The notes beneath the pieces were generated by a model. The model made no database searches. It worked only from the letters and a program-made list of their open reading frames with translations, and was not told the origin of the DNA. DNA of 64,000 nt from JABDII01 sp963815325 (GTDB lineage Bacteria > Gemmatimonadota > Gemmatimonadetes > Gemmatimonadales > GWC2-71-9). Position numbers and translations under genes: made by a program. The stretch's first letter is position 1. Each line of letters begins with the position of its first letter. Positions 38,194 through 46,628 of the stretch are shown here, piece after piece. The stretch lies in assembly GCA_963815325.1 (NCBI GenBank), contig CAWFGG010000002.1, positions 434,001-498,000 on the forward strand, read 5' to 3'.

Positions 38194-38284
38194 AGTAGGG
38201 GTGTAGGATGTAGGAAGTAGGAGGAGCGACGCGCAGGGATCGGAGGCTCACCCATCATCCTACCCACTACCTCCTACCTCCTAC
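38194..38284. repeat. Inverted heptad-repeat arrays (GTAGGAN)n
   Basis: Three perfect GTAGGAN heptads run tandemly on the plus strand (38203-38223), preceded by a degenerate GTAGGGG at 38195-38201. Four heptads lie on the minus strand (38257-38284: CTCCTAC twice, CCACTAC, ATCCTAC). The two arrays face each other across about 33 bases and can pair over roughly 22 positions with four mismatches. A looser purine tract of the same flavour is at 31344-31376. No T tract, so it is not a standard terminator. Confidence 0.8.
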
Positions 38285-38294
38285 GACCTGCACC

Positions 38295-39623
38295 TCAGGC
38301 CTCCTGATAATACTCGATTCCTAAGTGCGTAATCTGCTCCTCGCCCATCAGATAGCGCAGCGTGTTCTTGAGTTTGGTCAACTGAATAAACAAGTCGTGC
38401 TCGGGGTAGAGCCCGGGTGCGGTCTGCGGGCTCTTGAAGTAGAACGATAGCCACTCCTGGACTCCGTCCATGTGGCAGCGCTGCGCCAGGTCCAGGAACA
38501 GCGCCAAGTCGAGCACGAGCGGAGCGGCAAGGATCGAATCGCGGCACAGGAAGTCGACCTTGATCTGCATCGGATAGCCGAGCCAGCCGAAGATGTCGAT
38601 GTTGTCCCACCCTTCCTTATTGTCGCCGCGCGGGGGGTAATAGTTGATCCGGACCTTGTGGTACAGGTTGCCGTACAAGGCCGGGTACAGTTTCGGCTGG
38701 AGGATGAAGTCCAGGACGCCAAGCTTCGACTCTTCCTTGGTCTTGAAGCTCTCCGGATCGTCCAGCACCTCGCCGTCCCGATTCCCCAGGATGTTGGTCG
38801 AATACCAGCCCGCCACGCCGAGCATCCTCGCCTTGAACATGGGCGAGAGCACGGTCTTGATCATGGTCTGCCCGGTCTTGAAGTCCTTCCCGCAGACAGG
38901 CACGTTCCGCGACTTTGCCAGATCGCGGAGTGCCGAGGTGTCGACCGTCAGGTTGGGCGCACCATTGGCGAACGGCACCCCTTCCATGATGGCCGCATAG
39001 GCGTAGAGCATCGACGGCGCGATGGCCGCGTCGTTCTGGTTCATCGCGCGCTCGAAGGCCTCGAGGTTCTTGTGAACTGGGCCCGGCGGAATGAAAATCT
39101 CCGTCGAGGCGCACCAGACCATGACCAAGCGGTCGCAACGGTGTTCGGCCTTGAACGCGCGAATGTCTTCGCGAAGCGCTTCCGCGAATTCCCGCTTGTT
39201 CGCCCCCGCCTTGACGTTGGTGCCGCGAAGGTTCTTGACGTAGGCCTGCTCGAACACCGCCGGCAGGGGCTTGATGCCCTTCAGAAAGTCGGCGATGGGC
39301 TCGATATGCTCGTGCTTGTCCAGGACCCCGCAGTGAAGCGCCGACTCATACGCGTCATCCGGGACGGGATCCCAGGCAGTGAACACCAGGTCGTCCAGCG
39401 CCGCCAACGGGACGAAGTCTTTGATCAGCGGCGTCCGCCCCTCGGTTCGCTTGCCGAGGCGGATGGTCGCCAACTGCGTGAGCGACCCCACCGGTTGCGC
39501 CAAGCCGCGGCGTATCAACTCGACGCCGGCTAGGAACGTGGTCGAGACTGCGCCGAGACCTACACACATCACCCCGAGCTTGCCCTGGGCCGGATCGATC
39601 GACCGCGTGCTATGACCTTTCAC
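38295..39623 (-). CDS. ino1: Myo-inositol-1-phosphate synthase
   Basis: A 442-residue NAD-dependent synthase converting glucose 6-phosphate to inositol 1-phosphate. GTG 39623 overlaps the TGA of the upstream gene (GTGA); the 106-codon open extension is low-complexity and rejected. MCVGLGAVSTTFLAGVELIR is the nucleotide-binding start, and DFKTGQTMIKT plus WYSTNILGNRDGEVL are the most conserved MIPS blocks. The length is that of the bacterial/archaeal-plant intermediate type. Its product is the head group for the next enzyme. Confidence 0.93.
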   Translation of the reverse strand: MKGHSTRSIDPAQGKLGVMCVGLGAVSTTFLAGVELIRRGLAQPVGSLTQLATIRLGKRTEGRTPLIKDFVPLAALDDLVFTAWDPVPDDAYESALHCGVLDKHEHIEPIADFLKGIKPLPAVFEQAYVKNLRGTNVKAGANKREFAEALREDIRAFKAEHRCDRLVMVWCASTEIFIPPGPVHKNLEAFERAMNQNDAAIAPSMLYAYAAIMEGVPFANGAPNLTVDTSALRDLAKSRNVPVCGKDFKTGQTMIKTVLSPMFKARMLGVAGWYSTNILGNRDGEVLDDPESFKTKEESKLGVLDFILQPKLYPALYGNLYHKVRINYYPPRGDNKEGWDNIDIFGWLGYPMQIKVDFLCRDSILAAPLVLDLALFLDLAQRCHMDGVQEWLSFYFKSPQTAPGLYPEHDLFIQLTKLKNTLRYLMGEEQITHLGIEYYQEA

Positions 39624-40306
39624 CGCGAGGGTCCTTTCGCCAAAGTGTCGACTGCTTCGGCCGGGGTGCTCTCCCGACCGGGAGTGTCCGAGGTCTGGGT
39701 GATCTGATAGACGTACACGAACCGCTGCACGACGGTAATGATCGACATCATCGTCAGGATTGCAACGATCGCTTCCAGGACCAGGGCCTGGGGCCCTGCA
39801 CCCACAATGAGTGAGGTAAACCCAAGACCCAAGATCCGTTCCGCCCGCTGCGCAATGCCGACCTTGCACTCGAGCCCCAGGCCCTCCGCCCGGGCGCGGG
39901 CGTACGACACCACCAAGGAACTCAGGATCGCTACCATGCACATGAGCACGGCAGGCACGCGGAACGCGACGTCGTCAGCCGTGAGCAGGAAGGCGCCGAT
40001 CCCCATGAACGTGGCGCCGTCACCTACCCGGTCGAGCGTCGAATCGTAGAACGCCCCGAACTTGGAGGCCCGGCTGGTGGCACGCGCCACCGCACCGTCC
40101 AAGGTGTCCACCACCCCGCTCAGGAGCAGCAAGAGGCCGCCCAGACGAACCCCACCGACCCCAAAGGCCACGGCGGACGCGAGCACAAAGCCCACCCCGA
40201 CCGTGGTCAAGGTATTGGGCCGGATGTCACGGCGGACCAGGGCGTCGATCAGCGGCCGGACGACCCCAAAGAACCACCGCTCCAACCCGGGCGGTACGAG
40301 CTTCAC
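39620..40306 (-). CDS. CDP-alcohol phosphatidyltransferase, likely inositol-phosphate lipid synthase
   Basis: A 228-residue membrane enzyme with six hydrophobic spans. The family motif D-x2-D-G-x2-A-R-x8-G-x3-D-x3-D is perfect: D67, D70, G71, A74, R75, G84, D88, D92. The direct four-base coupling to ino1 makes inositol 1-phosphate the most likely acceptor, as in actinobacterial PIP synthase and the Bacteroides inositol-lipid cluster. Glycerol phosphate (PgsA) is the alternative; a C-terminal tail of about 30 polar residues is unusual. Confidence 0.85.
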   Translation of the reverse strand: MKLVPPGLERWFFGVVRPLIDALVRRDIRPNTLTTVGVGFVLASAVAFGVGGVRLGGLLLLLSGVVDTLDGAVARATSRASKFGAFYDSTLDRVGDGATFMGIGAFLLTADDVAFRVPAVLMCMVAILSSLVVSYARARAEGLGLECKVGIAQRAERILGLGFTSLIVGAGPQALVLEAIVAILTMMSIITVVQRFVYVYQITQTSDTPGRESTPAEAVDTLAKGPSR

Positions 40307-40394
40307 CGGTGGGTGCCCTCGGCCCGCTCAGCTGGCACGCAAGAATCCCTGGTCAAGGCCGCGGTAGGATAACCGCTGAGCACCGGCGGGGCAA

Positions 40395-41633
40395 TCAGGG
40401 CCCAGCCGGCAGGGGGTAGAGCACCAGGGGCCGGACCCGCTCACGGAATACCTCGAGCTCCTGTGGCCAGTCGCGCATGATCTCGCTGGGGGAACTGCCA
40501 GCCTGGACCGCCTGACGCAGCCCGGGTCCGCCGGCCAGGCGATCGAAGTGGGACTCACGCCAGCCGATGGCCTCGGGGTGACGGCGGGCGATCGCAACCA
40601 GCAACTCCACGGCGGTCGCCACAGGATCGTATGCCGCGCGATCGACGACATGGAGCCGGAGGCCCGGAATGACGGTGTCCGCGAACTTGCCATCTCCTGG
40701 CTCGGTTGGGCGGAAGCCGACCGCCTGAATCGCGACGCCGGGTATCCCGGGTGTGTCGAGTGCGGCGAGCACGGCCGCGGTATCGAGCCAAGGGGCACCG
40801 ATCTGTTCGAACGGGGCATCCGAGCCGCGTCCCACGGACAGCGCCGTTCCTTCGAACAGACAAAGGCCGGGATAGTGGATCAGCGACTCGACGGTCGGGA
40901 GGTTCGGGCTCGGTCTCACGAAGGGCAAGCCGGTCTCGTCGAGATAGTGCGACCGATCCCAGCCGTCGAGCGGCACGACCGTGATGTCCGCGTCGAGGCC
41001 CAGGTCCGATTGTGCCAACCGCACCAACTCACCGAGGGTCAAGCCGTGGCGCATGGGGGCCCGAAGGAGTCCGACGTTGGAGGCGTAGGCCGGGTCGAGG
41101 ACATTGCCCTGCATGCGCCCACCGATCGGGTTCGGGCGGTCCAGGACGAGAACCGGAATCTTCGCCTGGCCGGCGGCCCGCGCGACTGCGACCGCGGTCG
41201 CGAGATAGGTGTAGTAGCGGGCGCCGGCATCCTGCAGGTCGACGATCATCACGTCGATCGACGACAGCATCTGGGCCGTGGGAGACGACACGACACCGTA
41301 TAAACTGTAGATTGGAAGACCAGTCGCGGAATCGACCCCATGGTCGACCCGGGCCCCCGGCGGTGCGGCGCCCCGGAAGCCATGTTCCGGACTGAACAGG
41401 GCCACCAGGTCGATTCCGGCGGAGCGGAGCCGCTCCACGTTCGGAACACCGGCGGCATCGACTCCGGCTTGATTGGTGACCAGCCCGATCCGCCGACCAC
41501 GCACGAGGTGGATGCTGTCGGTCAGGAGCACATCGATTCCAGGACGGGTATGGGGCGGCTGAGCACCCTGACTGGACCGGCAGGCGGAGAGCGCCACCGC
41601 CATTCCCATGAGCGCGAGCTTCCCGTGCATCAT
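40395..41633 (-). CDS. namZ: Exo-beta-N-acetylmuramidase, DUF1343 lipoprotein
   Basis: A 412-residue lipoprotein (signal MMHGKLALMGMAVALSAC, Cys18). RIGLVTNQAGVD, LFSPEHGFRG, DLQDAGARYYTY and DRPNPIGG are the DUF1343/NamZ blocks. NamZ removes MurNAc from the non-reducing end of peptidoglycan chains. It is divergent from nagZ, and the two 5' ends overlap by nine bases. Signal-lipidated location suggests action in the periplasm or outside. Confidence 0.88.
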   Translation of the reverse strand: MMHGKLALMGMAVALSACRSSQGAQPPHTRPGIDVLLTDSIHLVRGRRIGLVTNQAGVDAAGVPNVERLRSAGIDLVALFSPEHGFRGAAPPGARVDHGVDSATGLPIYSLYGVVSSPTAQMLSSIDVMIVDLQDAGARYYTYLATAVAVARAAGQAKIPVLVLDRPNPIGGRMQGNVLDPAYASNVGLLRAPMRHGLTLGELVRLAQSDLGLDADITVVPLDGWDRSHYLDETGLPFVRPSPNLPTVESLIHYPGLCLFEGTALSVGRGSDAPFEQIGAPWLDTAAVLAALDTPGIPGVAIQAVGFRPTEPGDGKFADTVIPGLRLHVVDRAAYDPVATAVELLVAIARRHPEAIGWRESHFDRLAGGPGLRQAVQAGSSPSEIMRDWPQELEVFRERVRPLVLYPLPAGP

Positions 41634-43391
41634 TTGCGTCTCACCCGACTCACCATCCTCTCGACCCTCGCGGCCTGTGGCCCCATGACCCAGGCGTCGA
41701 CCCAGACCCCGCTATCTGCCGCACTCGCTCCGGCGGTGTCGCCGGCCCAAATGGCCGATTCCATCCTGGCCACCTTGTCGACCCGGCAGCGCATCGGGCA
41801 ACTGATCATGCCGTGGATTGCCGGAACGTATGCCGCCTTCGACGATGAGGCCGTCGCGCGGGCGGCCGTGTGGATCGATTCGCTGGAGGTGGGCGGCATC
41901 ATCATCTCGGTCGGCTCACCGCTCGACGTTGCCGCAAAGCTCAACTATCTCCAGGCCCGCTCCCGCTTGCCGTTGCTCGTTGCGGCCGACTTCGAATCCG
42001 GGACCGCTATCCGCCTCCTCGGCGGGACACCCTTCCCTCCCAATATGGGTGTGGCCGCCACCGGAAGTGAATCGGACGCGTACGAGGTGGGCCGTGTGAC
42101 CGCGCTCGAAGGCCGAGCCGTCGGCGTCACCCTTACGCTCGCCCCGGTCGCGGACGTCAACAACAATCCCGCCAACCCCATCATCAACGTGCGATCGTTC
42201 GGAGAGGACCCCCGGCAAGTCGCGCGTCTCACGGCGGCCAGCGTCAGAGGACTCCAGGACCATGGCATGCCGGCGACTGTCAAGCATTTCCCCGGACACG
42301 GCGACACCGAAACGGATTCGCACGTCTCACTCCCGACCATCGCGGCGGGCTGGTCCAGGCTCGATAGCCTGGAGCTGATCCCGTTCCGCGCGGCCATTGA
42401 CGCGGGAGTGACCGCCGTCATGTCGGCCCACATCGCGATCCCCGCGCTCAACCCGGCACGCCCTGACACCAGACCGGCAACGTTATCGCCGAACCTGCTC
42501 ACCGCCGTGCTGCGGGACTCGTTGGCATTCGACGGACTGGCGGTGACCGATGCGCTGACCATGGGGGGCGTGGTCAACACCTACGGCCCGGGTGAGGCCG
42601 TGGTGTTGGCGTTCCTCGCCGGGGCCGATCTGCTGTTGCAGCCGACCGACCCGGCCGTTGCCGTCGAGGCGATGGAGCAGGCGGTCGCCGCCGGTCGTAT
42701 CAGCCGCGCACGATTGGAGACGTCGGTGCGACGAATCCTCGCGCTCAAGGTGAAGCTGGGCTTGCTGGGGCGGCGTGCAGTACCACTCGACAGCATTCCC
42801 GGAATAGTCGGCGCCGAGGCGTTCCAGCAGGTCGCTCGGGACATGACGGCCCGCTCCTTGGTCCTGGCGCGGGACGAAGGCGACGTGGTTGCGGGTCTTC
42901 GCGGGCGGCCGGTTGCGATTTCACTTATTGCACTGGCTGACGAGCGCAACGTGAGTGTCGGAGCAACGCTCGCCGCCGAGTTGCGGAGCGCGGGGTATCC
43001 GACCGAGCGATTCGCCCTCTGGCCGCAGAGCGGCTCAGCCAGCTACGACTCGGCTCGGGCGGTCATCGGTCGCGGCGCCGTCGCGGTCTTCCTGAGCGCG
43101 GTCCGGCCCACGCCCTGGACCGCCAGTATCGACCTCCCAGTCGCCGCGGCGGGTTTGATCGACAGCATCGCACGCGCGCGCCCAACCGTGCTCATCTCGT
43201 TGGGTTCGCCCTACATCATCAATCAGGCGCCAAGCGTGCCGTCGTTCCTGTTGGGATGGGTCGCCCGTCCGGCCACGGAGGAGGCCGTGGCCCGAGCCCT
43301 CACCGGCGCTTCCCCGCTCACCGGTACGCTGCCGATCTCCATCCCGCCGCTCCTACCGATCGGCGCCGGAATCCGCATCGACGGCTCATGA
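41625..43391 (+). CDS. nagZ: Beta-N-acetylhexosaminidase, GH3 lipoprotein
   Basis: A 588-residue GH3 enzyme. The first usable starts are GTG 41625 or TTG 41634; both lead into RLTILSTLAAC, a lipobox with Cys18. The dyad KHFPGHGDTETDSH gives D231 and H233, and the nucleophile is in GLAVTDALTM (D309). These are the NagZ-specific features. The C-terminal domain (about 390-588) is the second GH3 domain found in the Bacillus-type enzyme. It releases GlcNAc after NamZ removes MurNAc. The TGA overlaps the next ATG. Confidence 0.9.
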   Translation: MHHLRLTRLTILSTLAACGPMTQASTQTPLSAALAPAVSPAQMADSILATLSTRQRIGQLIMPWIAGTYAAFDDEAVARAAVWIDSLEVGGIIISVGSPLDVAAKLNYLQARSRLPLLVAADFESGTAIRLLGGTPFPPNMGVAATGSESDAYEVGRVTALEGRAVGVTLTLAPVADVNNNPANPIINVRSFGEDPRQVARLTAASVRGLQDHGMPATVKHFPGHGDTETDSHVSLPTIAAGWSRLDSLELIPFRAAIDAGVTAVMSAHIAIPALNPARPDTRPATLSPNLLTAVLRDSLAFDGLAVTDALTMGGVVNTYGPGEAVVLAFLAGADLLLQPTDPAVAVEAMEQAVAAGRISRARLETSVRRILALKVKLGLLGRRAVPLDSIPGIVGAEAFQQVARDMTARSLVLARDEGDVVAGLRGRPVAISLIALADERNVSVGATLAAELRSAGYPTERFALWPQSGSASYDSARAVIGRGAVAVFLSAVRPTPWTASIDLPVAAAGLIDSIARARPTVLISLGSPYIINQAPSVPSFLLGWVARPATEEAVARALTGASPLTGTLPISIPPLLPIGAGIRIDGS

Positions 43392-44596
43392 AAGCCACCC
43401 ACCTCCTCGGGCTCGTTCTCGGGGCCGGGGCGTGCCTTCATTCAACCGCCGTACCGTCCGCGATCCCGACGGGCGATCTCGCAGCCGATCTGGACTGGTC
43501 GCCGGTTACGTCGGTGCTCGATTCGGCGGTGCGCGCCGGGGTTGCGCCCGGCGCGGTGGTGGGGGTGAGTGTCGGCGGGCGCCGCATGATCTATGGCACG
43601 GGCCGCCTGGGCCTCGATCTGCCGGATCGACCGGACTCGATGACGCTCTACGACCTCGCCTCACTCACCAAGGTGATCGGGTTGACCACGGCCGTCATGG
43701 TCGCCGTCGACCGCGGTCTCCTCGAACTGGACGCACCGGTCCGCCGCTACGTCCCGGCCTTCGGCGGCGGAAGCAAGGAACAGGTGACCATTCGCCACCT
43801 GCTCACGCATTCGACTGGCCTTCCGGCATGGCGGCCACTATTTCGGGAAGCGGAATCGCGTGACGCGGCGCTGGCGCTTGCCGACTCGACCCCGCTCGAC
43901 ACCGTGCCCGGCAGCGTGACCGTGTATTCGGATCTTGGCGCCATTGTGCTCACCCAAGCGGTTGAAACCGTGTGGGGGAGCCGAATCGACACCATCCTGG
44001 CCCAGGACATATTCCCCGCGCTCGGAATGCGGCACACCCGCTACCGCCCGCCCGCCGCTCTCCGAGCGCACATCGCCCCGACCGAGCGGGACCCGTGGCG
44101 CGGCCGGATGCTGTGGGGAGAGGTCCATGACGAAAACGCCGCCCGGCTGGACGGTGTCTCGGGCCACGCCGGGCTATTCGGCACCGTGACCGATCTGATG
44201 GCCTTCGGCGAGTGGTACTTGGCTCGGCTCGCCGAGGCCGACATCGAGGACGACCCGCGCTGCAAAGGCGACTCAGCTCCACGCCGCCTGCCAATATTGG
44301 GGTGTGCCGGGCCAATGGTGCGCGAATTCACTCGGCGCCAGGAGGTGGTGCCGGGTTCGAGCCGGGCCCTCGGATGGGACACACCAACCGGGACGAACAG
44401 TGCCGGGACCCTGTTATCCTCGTCGAGTTTCGGCCATACCGGCTTCACGGGCACGTCGCTCTGGATCGACCCGGGCCGGAAACTGGTCCTTGTCCTCCTG
44501 ACCAATCGGGTGCACCCCACCCGCGAGAACAATCGGACCGGCCCGCTTCGCCGAGCGGTGGCAGACCGGGTTGCCGGGGTGCTGGAGCGCCACTGA
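43388..44596 (+). CDS. Serine beta-lactamase-fold hydrolase (AmiE-like)
   Basis: A 402-residue class-C beta-lactamase-fold protein with a lipoprotein-type signal ending LGAGAC (Cys16). S92 and K95 in ASLTK form the SxxK motif; YSD replaces YxN and HTGFTG replaces the KTG box. Translationally coupled to nagZ (ATGA). In Bacillus subtilis the equivalent gene next to nagZ and namZ is amiE, which removes the peptide from MurNAc-peptides; I infer the same here. A general esterase is the alternative. Confidence 0.82.
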   Translation: MKATHLLGLVLGAGACLHSTAVPSAIPTGDLAADLDWSPVTSVLDSAVRAGVAPGAVVGVSVGGRRMIYGTGRLGLDLPDRPDSMTLYDLASLTKVIGLTTAVMVAVDRGLLELDAPVRRYVPAFGGGSKEQVTIRHLLTHSTGLPAWRPLFREAESRDAALALADSTPLDTVPGSVTVYSDLGAIVLTQAVETVWGSRIDTILAQDIFPALGMRHTRYRPPAALRAHIAPTERDPWRGRMLWGEVHDENAARLDGVSGHAGLFGTVTDLMAFGEWYLARLAEADIEDDPRCKGDSAPRRLPILGCAGPMVREFTRRQEVVPGSSRALGWDTPTGTNSAGTLLSSSSFGHTGFTGTSLWIDPGRKLVLVLLTNRVHPTRENNRTGPLRRAVADRVAGVLERH

Positions 44597-44616
44597 CCCC
44601 CTCTACCAGCGTGTGT

Positions 44617-44645
44617 TTGACAGGATCGCTCGCGTTTTCTAGCTT
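44617..44645 (+). promoter_or_regulatory. Predicted promoter of the A-type Fe-S carrier gene
   Basis: A perfect TTGACA (44617-44622), 17-base spacer, then TAGCTT (44640-44645). The start would fall near 44652, leaving a leader of about 69 bases. It lies 20 bases after the AmiE-like stop and separates the salvage genes from the Fe-S gene. Confidence 0.6.
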
Positions 44646-44720
44646 TGATTGTTGCAGTTGCCGGGCGATTCCGGCCATCCCACACCCCCGGGGCTACGGG
44701 GGAGTGCCACGGAGGAAGTA

Positions 44721-45089
44721 GTGAGCACAACTGATCCCCAGACGGCAGAAACGGGCTTCCAACTGACGCTCACCGACCGGGCGGCGCAGGAAGTCAAGCA
44801 GTTCATAGAGCAGGAGCAGGTCCCAGCCGAGACAGCAGGGCTTCGCGTCAGTGTCCTCCCCGGTGGGTGTTCTGGGTTCAAGTACAGCCTGAACATCGAA
44901 GAGCGCGCGCGCGAGGATGATCTCGTACTCGAGTTGAACAACGTCCGCCTCTTCGTCGACGGGTTCAGTGCTCAGTATCTGGTCGGAATGGAAATCGATT
45001 ACGTGTCCACCATGCAGGCCTCGGGCTTCACCTTCAAGAACCCCAACGCCACCGGTGGCTGTGGCTGCGGCGACAGCTTCTCCGCGTAA
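44721..45089 (+). CDS. A-type iron-sulfur cluster carrier (HesB/IscA/ErpA)
   Basis: A 122-residue protein from GTG 44721, with GGAGG five bases upstream deciding the start. The three cluster-binding cysteines are C50 in LPGGCSGF and C114, C116 in GGCGCG. A-type carriers pass Fe-S clusters to apo-enzymes. It has its own promoter and terminator and interrupts the peptidoglycan-salvage genes without an obvious functional link. Confidence 0.93.
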   Translation: MSTTDPQTAETGFQLTLTDRAAQEVKQFIEQEQVPAETAGLRVSVLPGGCSGFKYSLNIEERAREDDLVLELNNVRLFVDGFSAQYLVGMEIDYVSTMQASGFTFKNPNATGGCGCGDSFSA

Positions 45090-45110
45090 GGTCGCCATTC
45101 ACTTCATCGA

Positions 45111-45142
45111 GGGCTCACCGCCACAGCGTGTGAGCCCTTTTT
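45111..45142 (+). terminator. Rho-independent terminator after the Fe-S carrier gene
   Basis: GGGCTCAC (45111-45118), 11-base loop, GTGAGCCC (45130-45137), then TTTTT. The eight-base perfect stem and T run are a good intrinsic terminator. It ends only four bases before the ATG of the sodium symporter, which therefore has no room for a standard promoter and leader. Confidence 0.88.
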
Positions 45143-45146
45143 GTTG

Positions 45147-46628
45147 ATGCGCCCCGCCGACCTGACGGTCATAGCCGTCTACTTCGTCGCCACACTGGGA
45201 CTCGGGCTCTGGGTCTCCCGCCGGCAGGAAACCGCCGGCGACTACTTCTTGGGTGCCCGCCACCTGCCGGCCTGGGCCATCCTGCTGTCGATCGTCGCCA
45301 CCGAGACATCGGCTCTCACCGTCATTTCGGTCCCCGGCATTGCGGCCCGCGGCGACCTCACCTTCCTGCAGCTCGCGTTCGGGTACCTGATCGGCCGCAT
45401 CGGTGTCGCCATCTGGCTCCTGCCCGGATACTTCACGGGCGATCAGGAGACCGCCTACGCCCGGCTCGAGTCGCGCTTCGGCCCGACGACTCGACGCCTC
45501 ATCTCGACCGTGTTCCTGGTCACCAGGTTTCTTGGCGACGGTGTGCGCGTCTTCGCCGGCGCCATCCCGCTCGCTCTCGTCACGGGGTGGAGCATTCCCG
45601 CCGCCATACTCGCCATTGGGTCGGTGACGCTGGTGTACACCCTCCTGGGTGGACTCAAGGCCGTGGTCTGGGCCGACGTCCTCCAACTGCTCGTCTACGT
45701 GGCGGGCGGTGCCGCGGCGCTCGGCATTGCCTGGAGCCTAGCCGGCGGGGCCGGTGCCGCGTTCGACGCTGCCGCCGCGGCCGGAAAGCTCCGGTTGATC
45801 GAGCCCGTGTGGAATCTGACGACGACCTATTCCCTGCTGGGCGGACTGGTTGGCGGCGCTCTCTTATCCGCCGCCTCGCACGGGACCGACCATCTCATCG
45901 TCCAACGTCTCTTGGCAACCGGATCGCTCCGGAAGGCGCGCATCGCGCTGGTCGGCTCCGGCGTTGTGGTGATCGCGCAGTTTCTCTTGTTTCTCCTCGT
46001 GGGGTCCGCAATTTGGGCGGCCGGCCTGGCACCGCTCGACCAGCCGGCCGACCACTACTTCCCGCAGTTCATCATCGATCACCTTCCGGTTGGTCTCGCT
46101 GGTCTGGTCGTTGCGGGCATCATCGCGGCTGCGATGAGCACGCTCAGCTCATCGATCAACGCGCTCGCCTCGTCGGTCACCCACGATCTCTATGCCGGGC
46201 TCAGGAAGGTCCGCGATCCGGAAGCACTGCTGCGCGCCGGCCGTTGGTTTTCGGCCGCGTGGGCCGGTGGACTGGTCGGGGCGGCGCTGCTCTTTCATCG
46301 CTCCGCTGGTGCCGAGAATACCCCCGTCGTGGTTCTGGCCCTCTCGATCGCGTCGATTACCTACGGTGGCCTGCTTGGGACCTATCTCCTGGCCGGCCGA
46401 TGGCCCAGAGCGCGCGGCCGGGATGTGATCGGCGCGGTGACGGTGACAGTCTTGATCATGCTGGTCGTGGTGTTCGCCAACCGTCTCGCGGGGGCCACCG
46501 GGCTGGAGTGGCTCGGAATGGTGGGAAGATTGGCGTGGCCCTGGTACGTGCCGCTCGGAACGGTTATTACCGTGGTCATGGGAATCGGGCTCAGTCTGGT
46601 GCCCGCCCGCGGAGGTGGAGGCCTATGA
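45147..46628 (+). CDS. Sodium:solute symporter family transporter
   Basis: A 493-residue SSS-family protein with about 13 spans, starting MRPADLTVIAVYFVATLGLG. ATETSALTVISVPG, YTLLGGLKAVVWADVLQ and AAMSTLSSSINALASS are SSS signature segments. It drives uptake of a small solute with Na+. Coupling to the amino-sugar kinase (ATGA) and the adjacent namZ-nagZ-amiE-like genes suggest MurNAc or GlcNAc as cargo. No ribosome binding site is evident, because the terminator hairpin lies immediately upstream. Confidence 0.9.
   Translation: MRPADLTVIAVYFVATLGLGLWVSRRQETAGDYFLGARHLPAWAILLSIVATETSALTVISVPGIAARGDLTFLQLAFGYLIGRIGVAIWLLPGYFTGDQETAYARLESRFGPTTRRLISTVFLVTRFLGDGVRVFAGAIPLALVTGWSIPAAILAIGSVTLVYTLLGGLKAVVWADVLQLLVYVAGGAAALGIAWSLAGGAGAAFDAAAAAGKLRLIEPVWNLTTTYSLLGGLVGGALLSAASHGTDHLIVQRLLATGSLRKARIALVGSGVVVIAQFLLFLLVGSAIWAAGLAPLDQPADHYFPQFIIDHLPVGLAGLVVAGIIAAAMSTLSSSINALASSVTHDLYAGLRKVRDPEALLRAGRWFSAAWAGGLVGAALLFHRSAGAENTPVVVLALSIASITYGGLLGTYLLAGRWPRARGRDVIGAVTVTVLIMLVVVFANRLAGATGLEWLGMVGRLAWPWYVPLGTVITVVMGIGLSLVPARGGGGL

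Noticed and set aside
38194..38284. CRISPR-like tandem units
   Set aside because: Units are seven bases without unique spacers, and the two halves are inverted; no cas genes are nearby.
39624..39941. 106-codon extension of ino1
   Set aside because: Overlaps the phosphatidyltransferase gene, low-complexity, and the coupled GTG at 39623 precedes the conserved N-terminus.
45587..46624. A long frame extending the amino-sugar kinase upstream
   Set aside because: It lies within the symporter gene in another frame; the kinase motif GVDVGGTKT starts just after ATG 46625.
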